From: Paenibacillus arenilitoris
GTDB lineage: Bacteria > Bacillota > Bacilli > Paenibacillales > Paenibacillaceae
Assembly: GCF_014705655.1 (NCBI RefSeq)
Contig: NZ_JACXIY010000013.1
Coordinates: 1-64,000, forward strand
DNA: 64,000 bases
Reading direction: 5' to 3'
Position 1 is the first letter of the stretch, and every line of letters begins with the position of its first letter. Of this stretch, positions 22,830 to 31,539 are shown in pieces. The notes below the pieces were generated by a model. It saw nothing but the letters and a program-made list of their open reading frames with translations. It did not search any database and had not been told where the DNA came from. The position numbers and the translations under genes were made by a program.

Positions 22830-23744
22830 ATGGCCATCAAACGGGCGCGGCTTATATATAACCCGACTTCGGGAAGAGAAGAGATGAAACGGCGCTTGCC
22901 GGATATTTTGCAGCGGCTGGAGAAAGGCGGCATCGAGACGAGCTGCCATATGACGATCGGCGAAGGCGATGCCACGCTCGCGGCGTCCGAGGCGGCGGAC
23001 CGCGGCTATGACATGGTCATCGCGGCGGGCGGCGACGGCACGCTGTACGAGGTGATCAACGGCCTCACGGGCAAGGCGGATCGACCTCCGCTCGGGATAT
23101 TGCCGGTCGGCACGACGAACGATTTCGCCAGGGCGATGGGCATTCCGAAGCATTGGGAGTACGCCGTCGACCTGATCATTCAGCAATACTCGCGGCCGAT
23201 CGACGTCGGCAAGGCGAACGAGCGTTATTTCATCAACATCGCCGGCGGCGGTTCGCTCACCGAGCTGACGTACGACGTGCCGAGCAAACTGAAGACGATG
23301 ATCGGCCAGCTCGCTTATTATATGAAGGGAATGGAGAAAATGACCCGCCTCCGCCCGACCGAGCTGCATTTTCAAGCGGCGGAGGTAGGCGAGTTTCACG
23401 ACGAGTTCATGATGTTCCTCATCTGCAACAGCAACTCGGTGGGCGGCTTCGAGCGGCTGGCGCCGGATTCGAAGCTGGATGACGGCCTGCTCGACGTGCT
23501 GCTGATCCGAAAGTGCAACCTGCCGGAGTTCATCAAGCTGGTGACGCTGGCGCTGCGCGGCGAGCATCTGAACGATCCGCATGTCATCCATTTTCGGACG
23601 AACGAGCTGAAGGTGACGACGCCGGATTACGTGCAGATCAATCTCGACGGCGAATACGGCGGCGTGCTGCCGTGCAGCTTCTCGGTGCTGCCGTCGCATT
23701 TGCATATTTTCGCGGATGAGACGGGCTCGTCGACGTACCGGTAA
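22830..23744 (+). CDS. dagK: Diacylglycerol kinase (DgkB/DagK lipid kinase)
   Basis: Phosphorylates diacylglycerol to phosphatidic acid, recycling the lipid left by lipoteichoic acid synthesis. The protein (304 aa) starts MAIKRARLIYNPTSGRE, contains the nucleotide-binding GGDGT (residues 67-71), GILPVGTTNDFARAM and the later DDGLLDVLLIRK segment. ATG 22830 is preceded by GGGGGTG; the upstream extension of the frame lacks similarity. In Bacillus the homologue (yerQ) also precedes the RlmCD gene, as here. Confidence 0.95.
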   Translation: MAIKRARLIYNPTSGREEMKRRLPDILQRLEKGGIETSCHMTIGEGDATLAASEAADRGYDMVIAAGGDGTLYEVINGLTGKADRPPLGILPVGTTNDFARAMGIPKHWEYAVDLIIQQYSRPIDVGKANERYFINIAGGGSLTELTYDVPSKLKTMIGQLAYYMKGMEKMTRLRPTELHFQAAEVGEFHDEFMMFLICNSNSVGGFERLAPDSKLDDGLLDVLLIRKCNLPEFIKLVTLALRGEHLNDPHVIHFRTNELKVTTPDYVQINLDGEYGGVLPCSFSVLPSHLHIFADETGSSTYR

Positions 23745-23850
23745 GCGGCGGGCAGGAGTCTGCGGCTAAGCGGCACGGGCGAGGGGAATAACGATAGGAG
23801 TAGGTCTGGCCTGGCGCCTGGAAATCGGAAGGAAGAGCGGAGTAGAAGCG

Positions 23851-25332
23851 ATGCAGAACAGCGGAAAACATAAAGGCGGCAGAGGCAGAGCGCGCGGCGG
23901 TACCCGTTCGGGAGGAACGGCTGCGGCCGCAGCGGCGGCGGATGCGCCTTTTCAAAAAAACGAGCAGGTCGTCGCCGACATCATCGGCTTGACGCATGAC
24001 GGAGAAGGGGTGGGCCGCGCGGACGGTTTTACCCTTTTTATACAAGGGGCACTTCCCGGCGAGCGCGTGCGCGCGAAGGTTATGAAGGTGAAGAAGCAGT
24101 ATGGCTACGCGAGACTGGAGGAGCTGCTCGAAGCCAGCCCCGACCGCGTGCAGCCGCTCTGTCCCATTCATAAGGAATGCGGCGGCTGCCAGCTGCAGCA
24201 CCTGGACTACCCGGCGCAGCTGGCGTGGAAGCGGCAGCATGTCGCGGACAATCTGACGCGGATCGGGAAGCTGACCGTGGCGGAGGAGGCGGGTGAGGGC
24301 GTCGTCGTTCGCGATACGGTCGGGATGGACGAGCCTTGGCGGTACCGGAACAAAGCGGCCGTTCCCGTCGGCGCCGGCGCCGAGGAAGATGGCCTCGCCA
24401 TGGGCTTCTACGCCCAAGGCAGCCACCGGATTATCGATATGGACGAGTGTCATATCCAGGATGAGCGGAACGACGAGACGATTCGCGCGGTGAAGCGGAT
24501 CGCGAGCGAGCTTGGCGTGCCCCCTTACGACGAGGAGTCCGGCCGCGGCTTGCTTCGCCACGTGGTCGTGCGAACGGGCGTCGTGACCGGCGAGATCATG
24601 GTCGTGCTAATTACGAACGGCAGGAAGCTGCCGCAGGCGGACCGTCTGGCAGAGCGCATTCGCGAGGTGGTGCCGGCCGTGAAGAGCATCGTGCAGAACG
24701 TGAACGAGCGGAGCACGAACGCGATTTTCGGCGAGGAGACGATTACGCTGTGGGGCAGCGACGTGATCTACGACGAGCTGGACGGCATTCGCTTCGCGAT
24801 ATCGGCAAGGTCGTTCTACCAAGTGAACCCGGCACAGACGGTGAAGCTGTACCGCAAGGCGGTCGATTACGCCGGATTGACCGGCTCGGAGACGGTCATC
24901 GACGCGTACTGCGGGATCGGCACGATCTCGCTGTTCCTCGCCCGGCGGGCGGGCCGCGTATACGGCGTCGAGATCGTGCCGGAGGCAATCGAAGACGCTG
25001 CGCGGAATGCCGAGCTGAACGGCATCGCGAACGCGGCGTTCGAGGCGGGGCCGGCGGAGGTCGTCATCCCGCGCTGGCGCGAGGAAGGGATCGCGGCCGA
25101 CGTTATCGTCGTCGATCCGCCGCGCAAAGGCTGCGACGCCGCGCTGCTCGAGACGATCATCGCGATGCGGCCGGAGCGGGTCGTCTACGTCAGCTGCAAC
25201 CCGTCGACGCTGGCGCGGGACCTGCGCGTGCTGGAGGACGGCGGCTTCCGGACGGTTGAGGTGACGCCGGTGGACATGTTTCCGCAGACGATGCATGTGG
25301 AGTGTTGCTCACTGTTGGTAAGGAAAGACTAA
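23851..25332 (+). CDS. rlmCD: 23S rRNA (uracil-C5)-methyltransferase RlmCD
   Basis: SAM-dependent RNA m5U methyltransferase of the TrmA/RumA family, 493 aa. After a Gly/Arg/Ala-rich N-terminal tail comes a TRAM domain (about 33-95, LTHDGEGVGRADGF). The iron-sulfur cysteines follow in CPIHKECGGCQLQH. The SAM domain has DAYCGIGTISLFLA, and the catalytic Cys449 is in YVSCNPSTLARDL. The Bacillus homologue (YefA) methylates 23S rRNA at both U747 and U1939. The dual activity here is inferred from the lineage, not from sequence. A terminator follows. Confidence 0.93.
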   Translation: MQNSGKHKGGRGRARGGTRSGGTAAAAAAADAPFQKNEQVVADIIGLTHDGEGVGRADGFTLFIQGALPGERVRAKVMKVKKQYGYARLEELLEASPDRVQPLCPIHKECGGCQLQHLDYPAQLAWKRQHVADNLTRIGKLTVAEEAGEGVVVRDTVGMDEPWRYRNKAAVPVGAGAEEDGLAMGFYAQGSHRIIDMDECHIQDERNDETIRAVKRIASELGVPPYDEESGRGLLRHVVVRTGVVTGEIMVVLITNGRKLPQADRLAERIREVVPAVKSIVQNVNERSTNAIFGEETITLWGSDVIYDELDGIRFAISARSFYQVNPAQTVKLYRKAVDYAGLTGSETVIDAYCGIGTISLFLARRAGRVYGVEIVPEAIEDAARNAELNGIANAAFEAGPAEVVIPRWREEGIAADVIVVDPPRKGCDAALLETIIAMRPERVVYVSCNPSTLARDLRVLEDGGFRTVEVTPVDMFPQTMHVECCSLLVRKD

Positions 25333-25355
25333 TATTAAGATGTATCGGTGCTCAG

Positions 25356-25386
25356 ACCCTTCCTTTTACTGGAAGGGTTTTTCGTT
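25356..25386 (+). terminator. Terminator after rlmCD
   Basis: ACCCTTCC and GGAAGGGT arms around TTTTACT, followed by TTTTCGTTTT. Confidence 0.9.
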
Positions 25387-25432
25387 TTAGAGTGGAACTT
25401 TTTAAGTAGAGTAAAAAATCGGAGGGGGCTTT

Positions 25433-25825
25433 ATGGAGAACGAATTGCAGGTACTTATGAATAACTATAATTGCGTAGAGAACACCTTTATACATAAATT
25501 GAGCGAAGAATCTTTTTTTGATTTTCCTTCATTTTGGGATTACTACAATAGTGTAAGGGTAGTAATTAAAGAAACTATTGATAAACCTTTAGATAGAGAA
25601 ATCTCTAGAGCAATTAGTTTCACGCATGCAAAAATCTTAGAACATATCATATGGGAGTACTCTGATAATAATTTAGGTCAAATTAAAAACTTTCCTTTCG
25701 ACAAACTTCATTTAATAATTGAGCGACTTAGTTTCTTGGTAGATGGATATTTTCAAGGTTATCTCATTGATGAGAGCAACTTTGACGAAGAATTACAAAA
25801 TCCACTTTTCAATGAAAATGTTTAA
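25433..25825 (+). CDS. Uncharacterised acidic helical protein, immunity-protein-like context
   Basis: An intact 130-aa frame with AT-rich codon use unlike the genes to its left. It starts MENELQVLMNNYNCVEN after a strong GGAGGGGG ribosome site. The protein is acidic, mostly helical by appearance and rich in Phe, Tyr and Trp (FFDFPSFWDYY, IIWEYSDNN). It has no signal peptide or membrane segment. I do not recognise the family. Its size, charge, composition and position beside decayed small genes recall orphan immunity genes of polymorphic toxins. That is an inference from context. Confidence 0.65.
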   Translation: MENELQVLMNNYNCVENTFIHKLSEESFFDFPSFWDYYNSVRVVIKETIDKPLDREISRAISFTHAKILEHIIWEYSDNNLGQIKNFPFDKLHLIIERLSFLVDGYFQGYLIDESNFDEELQNPLFNENV

Positions 25826-26094
25826 TCAGAGCCACCCATAATTCACTTAGGTTTTTTAAGGAGGGGCTTGATATCCATGCTGTGGGATTCAAAAATAAAG
25901 ATAAAACGTATAATGTATTCTTAAATGAAGAGGATGACAAATTTCTTGTCGATTCAAAATTAAGCCGTAGACAAGTATAGGGCACGTTCATTTTTCCTGT
26001 ATCTGATTCCAGTTCGGCTTATCGAATATTTCATGAGTGGGTCATGAAAAGTTACTCTCCATATATTTCAAACAAATTAAGTGAAGGACGATAA
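25816..26094 (+). pseudogene. Decayed small gene interrupted by an in-frame TAG
   Basis: One continuous frame runs from 25816 to TAA 26092-26094 and is broken only by TAG at 25978-25980. Before it the translation includes FFKEGLDIHAVGFKNKDKT and FLNEEDDKFLVDSK. After it come GTFIFPVSDSSSAYRIF and HEWVMKSYSPYISNK. The amino acid mix is protein-like on both sides. No start codon is present in frame, so the 5' end is also lost or shifted: a second frame at 25819 reads MFNQSHP then stops. Family not recognised. Confidence 0.6.
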
Positions 26095-26095
26095 T

Positions 26096-26505
26096 ATGGC
26101 AAATCCATTCTCTAATAAAAAGAAAATCCGTGGTTGGAAGCGTAGAATTAAGCAGATTAAACAATGGAAACAACGTCATATTGATTGGACATTGAACGAT
26201 TAAGTCGTAACAATAGAGGCTATGTAAAGTTATGGATTGACCCATTCTACCGGTTAACTAGACGTAATCCTCCGATGTGGTATTCTCGATTAATACTGGA
26301 GGCAATGATAGAAGTTTACCAATCTTGATCTCAACAGATGAAAAGATTAAATGAACCATTCTATCTGAAAATATGGCTCTATAATCCGAACTTTATTAAT
26401 TCACAAATTGTTATCGCTTTTCGAGCTCATCCATGTAACTGTCGTAATGCCTCTATGATTTTTTTGCAAATATGTTGTGCGTACAATAATGCTTTAAAAT
26501 TATAA
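26096..26505 (+). pseudogene. Decayed gene with a frameshift and a TGA
   Basis: Starts at ATG 26096 (MANPFSNKKKIRGWKRRIK, basic) and stops at 26201-26203. Near 26194 the reading continues in another frame as ERLSRNNRGYVKLWIDPF, then MWYSRLILEAMIEVYQS. This frame is cut by TGA at 26326-26328 but runs on in frame as QQMKRLNEPFYLKIWLYN until TAA 26503-26505. Restoring one frameshift and one stop would give a protein of about 135 aa, rich in Trp, Tyr and Arg. The ATG overlaps the end of the previous pseudogene, as in a former operon. Family unknown. Confidence 0.6.
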
Positions 26506-26658
26506 CCTATTTCTTTTAAGTGACGCACTAGGGAGAACCGTAAAATGGTTAGTTACCATCATTAAATGGTGTAATTAGCCAAACTTCGCTTCGGTTCGCT
26601 CTTTTTTTGATTTAACAAAATCTTGAAACAATAAAACAATAAAACATGCTAATATTAA

Positions 26659-26679
26659 ACCGACAGGCAGTCGGTCGGT
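26659..26679 (+). promoter_or_regulatory. Candidate TetR operator with overlapping promoter
   Basis: ACCGAC (26659-26664) and GTCGGT (26670-26675) form an inverted repeat, and the right arm is extended by another CGGT. Just upstream lies an extended -10 (TGCTAATAT). It ends 17 bp before the TetR gene, the expected place for an autoregulatory site. Confidence 0.65.
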
Positions 26680-26695
26680 AAAAGGGGGTATAAGA

Positions 26696-27343
26696 ATGAG
26701 AGTTGTAAAAACAGCCGAGGTACGCAGGAACGAAATACTTGACGCGGCGGATGAGCTGTTCAGTCAGAAAGGCTTTGACGGCACGAGTACAAACGATATT
26801 CTCGAAAAGGTCGAAATTGCGCGGGGAACGCTGTATTATCACTTCAAGTCGAAGGAGCATATTATGGACGCGCTGATTGAGCGGTATAGTGTCCGTCTTT
26901 TAGGTGCAGCGCAAGAAATTGCCAAAGACAAGAGTATACCCGTAGTCGAGCGCATCATCCGCGTCGTTATGGCATTGAACTTAAGCGGTGGAAGCAGCAA
27001 GGAAATTATGGAGCACATTCACAAGCCGCAGAACGCGCTTTTGCATCAGAAAATACAAAGGGTCATCATTAACGGCGTTACGCCGATCCTGGCGGGAATC
27101 ATCCGCGAGGGTACTCAGCAGGGACTGTTCAACACGCCTTACCCGTATGAGTGCATGGAAATGATTGTCGTATATTCGAATACCGTTTTTGATGATGACC
27201 TGGTTTCAATGACGAACGAGGAGAGGGCTTCCCGCGTTCAAGCGTTAGTTGTCAACGCGGAAAGGCTGCTCGGCGCCGAAAGGGGAAGCCTTATGTCCGT
27301 TATGCAGATGTTTGATAACGGAGATGAGGACAGCCTTGAATAA
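26696..27343 (+). CDS. TetR/AcrR-family regulator
   Basis: A 215-aa repressor. The N-terminal helix-turn-helix is classical: RRNEILDAADELFSQKGFDG, then STNDILEKVEIARGTLYYHFKSKEH. The C-terminal ligand-binding part is divergent. Ribosome site GGGGG lies about 10 nt upstream. A likely operator sits in its own leader, and an ABC exporter follows after 33 bp. It probably represses itself and the transporter and responds to a small molecule, perhaps a peptide or an antimicrobial. The ligand is unknown. Confidence 0.93.
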   Translation: MRVVKTAEVRRNEILDAADELFSQKGFDGTSTNDILEKVEIARGTLYYHFKSKEHIMDALIERYSVRLLGAAQEIAKDKSIPVVERIIRVVMALNLSGGSSKEIMEHIHKPQNALLHQKIQRVIINGVTPILAGIIREGTQQGLFNTPYPYECMEMIVVYSNTVFDDDLVSMTNEERASRVQALVVNAERLLGAERGSLMSVMQMFDNGDEDSLE

Positions 27344-27376
27344 TTCGTGGCTCAACATAGAACACAGAGGTGACTT

Positions 27377-29698
27377 ATGTATAACAAAATAATCCGCAAT
27401 GACATGATAAAGAGCAAATGGATTACAGTGACAACGATGATATTTGTTGCTGCCGCGGCTATGCTGGTTTCGCTCGCGGCGATACTCGCCGTCAATCTGT
27501 ATGGCGCGCTGGATACGTTAATGACAAAAGCGAAAACGCCGCATTTTATGCAGATGCACGCAGGTGAGATTGATACTGCGCGGCTTACGGCTTTCGCAAA
27601 GCAGAACAGCAATGTCGATGAGTTTCAGGTGGTTGAATTTCTGAACGTCGATGGCGCGCAATTTATATTCGGCGAAAAATCGCTCGCGAACAGCGTGCAG
27701 GACAACGGGTTAAGCGTACAGAGCGAGAAATTCGATTATCTGCTAGATCTTGAAGGTAACGTAATTAACGTATCCGACGGCGAGGTTTATGTTCCGGTAA
27801 GCTATATGAAGAACAACACCGCCAAGGTCGGGGACAAGGCCGTCATAAGCGGAAAAGAATTTACCGTTGCGGGTTTCTTGCGCGATTCCACCATGAATTC
27901 ATCACTCTCCGCTTCAAAGCGATTTCTTGTAAGCAGCAGTGATTATGCAGAAGTTAAAACCCTAGGAAATCCGGAGTATCTGATCGAGTTCAGATTAAAG
28001 GATAGGTCGGGGCTAGGCGCATTCGAAACCGCCTATGCCAACGCAGGACTTGAGATGAACGGGCCAACGGTTACGTATGCGCTTTTCCGAATGATGAATG
28101 CCATTTCCGACGGGATTATGATTGGGGTTATCCTTCTGGTAGGCCTGCTTGTCATTGCCGTCGCGTTCATGTGCATACGCTTTACGCTCCTTGCGAAGAT
28201 CGAAGACGATTATCGCGAAATTGGTGTGATGAAGGCTATAGGGCTGCGCGTCTCCGACATCAAGAAGATTTATTTGGCAAAATACGCGGCAATTGCGGCG
28301 GCAGGCTCTATTCTCGGTTTTGCTCTTTCGTTTGTTTTCAAAGGCATGCTTCTTGAAAATATACGGCTTTATATGGGAGAAAGCAAATATTCCTCTTTTG
28401 TTTATGTCTTAGGAATCGCCGGCATCCTTCTAGTATTTCTTGCCATTATAGTCTATGTCAACGGTGTGCTTAAACGATTCCGGAAAATATCCGCCGCGGA
28501 AGCCATACGCTTCGGCACCGCGCAAGAAAAATCCGCAGGCACAAAGCGTTTTACCCTAAGCGGGAACAGGTTGTTCAACACGAATATTTTTCTCGGTATC
28601 AAAGATGTTCTCGCAAGGAAAAGACTCTACATCACAATGCTTGCTGTGTTGGTGATTTCGGCATTTATCCTGATTGTTCCGCAAAACCTGTATACCTCGA
28701 TTTCCTCAAAAAGCTTCATTAATTATATGGGGATTGGAAACTACGATCTGCGCATACAGTTGTCCGGCAATATCGACAATGTCGATGATAAAGTCTCCGA
28801 AATCGTAGAGACGGTGAAAAGCGATCAAGCTATTTCCAAGGTTGCCGTCCTTACAACAAAAACATTCAAAGCAAAGATGGAAGACGGATCGGAAGAAAAT
28901 ATGAAAATCGAACTCGGCGATCATTCGATATTTCCTATCGCATATACCGAGGGCAAGGCACCCGCCGCGGATGATGAAATTGCGCTCTCGACGATATACG
29001 CCGATGAATGGAGCCTTAAGGTCGGCGATGACATTACGCTGGCGATTGAAGGGACGGAAAAAGATCTCAAGGTAAGCGGAATCTATTCCGACATTACCAA
29101 CGGCGGCAAAACCGCAAAGGCCGTATTCACCGACGATTCGGCGGGTATGATGTGGAGCATTGTCAGCGCCGAACTGTCGGATAAATCCCTTGTTGACGCG
29201 GAGGTTGAGGAATATGCAGCCAAGTTTGATTTTGCCAAAACCTCGAACGTTGATGAATTTGTTACACAGACCCTTGGCTCGACCATAAGCTCCGTTGAAA
29301 CGGCCTCCTACGCCGCAATTGCCGTTGCGCTGGTTATAACTGTGCTCGTTACATTGTTATTTATGAAAATGCTTGTCGCAAAGGACAGATATTCCATTGC
29401 CGTCATGAAAGCGTTCGGTTTTAGAAACTCGGATGTTAAAGCTCAGTTTGTTTCGCGTTCGTTATTCGTTCTGATTGTCGGAATTGCTCTCGGTACGCTT
29501 CTGGCGAACACGCTTGGAGAAATGCTTGCGGGTATGGTGATCTCCTCGTTCGGAGCATCGAAGTTTGATTTTGCGGTCAACCCGCTTTCGGCGTATCTGC
29601 TTAGTCCGCTGATGATGATCATCTCGGTACTTATCGCAACCATACTCGGCACATCGCGCGCAGGACAAATCAAAATTTTCGAACATATAAAGGAGTAG
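27377..29698 (+). CDS. FtsX-like ABC transporter permease
   Basis: Large permease of 773 aa of the FtsX/MacB type. A signal-anchor helix near the start (TMIFVAAAAMLVSLAAILAV) is followed by a large extracytoplasmic domain. Three helices lie around residues 235-360. A second half repeats the arrangement: a helix near 415, a second extracellular domain, and three C-terminal helices (about 640-765). Such permeases do not transport across the lipid in the usual way; they extract peptides or lipoproteins, or act in resistance. Operon with TetR and the ATPase; its stop is 4 bp from the next start. Confidence 0.92.
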   Translation: MYNKIIRNDMIKSKWITVTTMIFVAAAAMLVSLAAILAVNLYGALDTLMTKAKTPHFMQMHAGEIDTARLTAFAKQNSNVDEFQVVEFLNVDGAQFIFGEKSLANSVQDNGLSVQSEKFDYLLDLEGNVINVSDGEVYVPVSYMKNNTAKVGDKAVISGKEFTVAGFLRDSTMNSSLSASKRFLVSSSDYAEVKTLGNPEYLIEFRLKDRSGLGAFETAYANAGLEMNGPTVTYALFRMMNAISDGIMIGVILLVGLLVIAVAFMCIRFTLLAKIEDDYREIGVMKAIGLRVSDIKKIYLAKYAAIAAAGSILGFALSFVFKGMLLENIRLYMGESKYSSFVYVLGIAGILLVFLAIIVYVNGVLKRFRKISAAEAIRFGTAQEKSAGTKRFTLSGNRLFNTNIFLGIKDVLARKRLYITMLAVLVISAFILIVPQNLYTSISSKSFINYMGIGNYDLRIQLSGNIDNVDDKVSEIVETVKSDQAISKVAVLTTKTFKAKMEDGSEENMKIELGDHSIFPIAYTEGKAPAADDEIALSTIYADEWSLKVGDDITLAIEGTEKDLKVSGIYSDITNGGKTAKAVFTDDSAGMMWSIVSAELSDKSLVDAEVEEYAAKFDFAKTSNVDEFVTQTLGSTISSVETASYAAIAVALVITVLVTLLFMKMLVAKDRYSIAVMKAFGFRNSDVKAQFVSRSLFVLIVGIALGTLLANTLGEMLAGMVISSFGASKFDFAVNPLSAYLLSPLMMIISVLIATILGTSRAGQIKIFEHIKE

Positions 29699-29702
29699 AA
29701 CA

Positions 29703-30461
29703 ATGATTAAGATTATTATTGGTGACAGAATAGTAAAATCTTTCGGCGAAGGCGATGAAAAGCGCAATGTCCTCGACGGAGTGTCCGTTGAAATTAACGA
29801 GGGCGAGTTCGTTGCGGTTATGGGACCTTCGGGTTCTGGAAAATCGACGCTCATGTATGCGCTGAGCGGAACGGATAACGTTGACGGCGGAAAGGTCGTG
29901 TTTGATAACAGGGATCTATCGACGGCCTCCGAGAACGAGCTATCGGATATTCGCAGAACGGCAATGGGATTTGTTTTTCAGCAGCCGACAATGCTGAAAA
30001 ATCTGAATATCCTCGATAATATCATTCTTCCGTCCATGCGCGACAATCGTAAAAACGCCGCGAAAATCTCGGAGAAAGCTAGAACAATTATGAAAAGGGT
30101 AGGCATAGCAGAGCTTGAAAAGCGCGACATTACACAGGTTTCGGGCGGTCAGCTCCAGCGCGCGGGAATATGCCGTTCGCTTATGAACAACCCGCGGATC
30201 ATCTTCGGCGACGAGCCGACGGGTGCGCTCAACTCAAAAACCGCGGAGGAGATTATGGACATATTTTCCGAGATCAACGCGGACGGTACTGCGGTTATGC
30301 TTGTCACTCATGACGCCAAGGTTGCGGCGCGGACGGAGCGCATTATGTTTATGCGCGACGGATCCATCGTAAGCGAGCTGAAGCTTCCGAAGTATGACGG
30401 GGCGGATATGGATGGCAGAGTAGAGAAAGTAGCAGTGAAAATGCGGGAGATTGGCATATAA
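29703..30461 (+). CDS. ABC transporter ATPase (LolD/MacB type)
   Basis: ATPase of 252 aa, partner of the preceding FtsX-type permease. Walker A is GPSGSGKST (residues 41-49), the Q loop is in FVFQQPTML, the signature is VSGGQLQRAGI, and Walker B is IIFGDEPTGALN with the MLVTHD switch. The DEPTGALN form is typical of the LolD/MacB/BceA class. A bidirectional terminator follows. Likely role: export of, or resistance to, an envelope-active compound. Confidence 0.94.
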   Translation: MIKIIIGDRIVKSFGEGDEKRNVLDGVSVEINEGEFVAVMGPSGSGKSTLMYALSGTDNVDGGKVVFDNRDLSTASENELSDIRRTAMGFVFQQPTMLKNLNILDNIILPSMRDNRKNAAKISEKARTIMKRVGIAELEKRDITQVSGGQLQRAGICRSLMNNPRIIFGDEPTGALNSKTAEEIMDIFSEINADGTAVMLVTHDAKVAARTERIMFMRDGSIVSELKLPKYDGADMDGRVEKVAVKMREIGI

Positions 30462-30493
30462 TTTGGTTGCTTATTTTAGGAATTGGAAGGAAA

Positions 30494-30533
30494 AAGGTGT
30501 GGAAGAGGATACGAACGCCTCTCTCCACACCTT
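30494..30533. terminator. Bidirectional terminator between converging genes
   Basis: AAGGTGTGG pairs with CCACACCTT, with inner AGAGG/CCTCT pairing. It sits between the plus-strand ATPase gene and the minus-strand GntR gene. T-tract is weak on the plus strand. Confidence 0.65.
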
Positions 30534-30559
30534 CGTTATTGTGGTTCCCAGTTGTAAAC

Positions 30560-31243
30560 TCAATCTTTCGAATGACTTGAAATTATAGAACGCACCTTGG
30601 GGGAGATGTACGAGTCTGAATTCACATAGTGCTGCGCCCATTTCTTGATACGCTCGTAATCTTTGTTTAACAGGTAGTCATATAATTTTTTGTTTAGAGG
30701 GGTAGCGGAAAAGTGACTAAGATGAGGTGCCCGTTTATAACTGATCACAGCTGTTATCATGAGTTTTTTGAGTAATCGTTCGATAGTCTCCAGCATCACT
30801 TGATTGCGGAAAGCTTGAAAGATGCTAAGAATAAAGGCGACGGAGTTGAGCGAATACTCATAATAATTTTTCTCTTCTGTCGCAATGATTTGTTTCTGCA
30901 AATAATCATGAATCTTCTCCAGATCGAAGTCAATACGATATTCCTCCACCTTATCGAACGCATGTTTCAGTAATGCGTCAAATAATTCGACTGTTTCCAG
31001 CATTTCTTCAAGTGACAGTTCCTTTACCACGATCCCTCTGTTTTTTAATAAATCAACATAGCCCTCGCTCTCCAGTCTATAAACAGCCATCCGTACCGGC
31101 GTTCGACTCATGTTCAGCCACTCCGCAAGTTCGTTCTCCGATAACAAATCTCCTGGCATATAGTCGCCGTTCATAATGCGATTCAAAATTTTTTCATAAG
31201 CGATACGTACCGATTCCGATGCCATCGTATCGAACAGCTCCAT
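30560..31243 (-). CDS. GntR-family regulator (FCD-like)
   Basis: A 227-aa transcription factor. The N-terminal winged helix is typical of GntR: YEKILNRIMNGDYMPGDLLSENELAEWLNMSRTPVR is spread over about residues 16-51, followed by RLESEGYVDLL. The C-terminal domain is all-helical as in the FCD class, though its metal-binding histidines are not clear. It is divergent from a PHP-domain and Lpl-transporter operon, and two palindromes lie in the shared intergenic region. It most likely controls that operon in response to its substrate. Confidence 0.9.
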   Translation of the reverse strand: MELFDTMASESVRIAYEKILNRIMNGDYMPGDLLSENELAEWLNMSRTPVRMAVYRLESEGYVDLLKNRGIVVKELSLEEMLETVELFDALLKHAFDKVEEYRIDFDLEKIHDYLQKQIIATEEKNYYEYSLNSVAFILSIFQAFRNQVMLETIERLLKKLMITAVISYKRAPHLSHFSATPLNKKLYDYLLNKDYERIKKWAQHYVNSDSYISPKVRSIISSHSKD

Positions 31244-31332
31244 TTCGTTTTTTTATTTAATATCATACAGAATGTTGCTAGCCATTACAATTAACCGGGT
31301 CGCCCCGTCATTTTTACGAATTATTCACCTTC

Positions 31333-31392
31333 CGATAATATCGGGGAAATAATAGACAAGCATTATTTAATTGAATCCAAGTTGGATCCAAA
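31333..31392. promoter_or_regulatory. Two palindromic operator candidates in the GntR-PHP intergenic region
   Basis: A perfect 13-bp palindrome CCGATAATATCGG lies at 31333-31345. A 21-bp near-perfect palindrome lies at 31372-31392, arms TTGAATCCAA and TTGGATCCAA around a central G. They fall between divergent starts (31243 and 31540). The second is a good GntR-type site. Confidence 0.5.
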
Positions 31393-31539
31393 TGGAGATT
31401 AGAGGAGTGATTTACTACTGATCAAGTAGTTGTCGTCAGTTGCCGCGTAACCGGCGTACTGGTCAGGCACGTATGCCGATCATGCTCATCGTACTGTTGT
31501 CTTGCAAAAAATAAAAGGAAAAGAGAGTAGTGAAAAACG

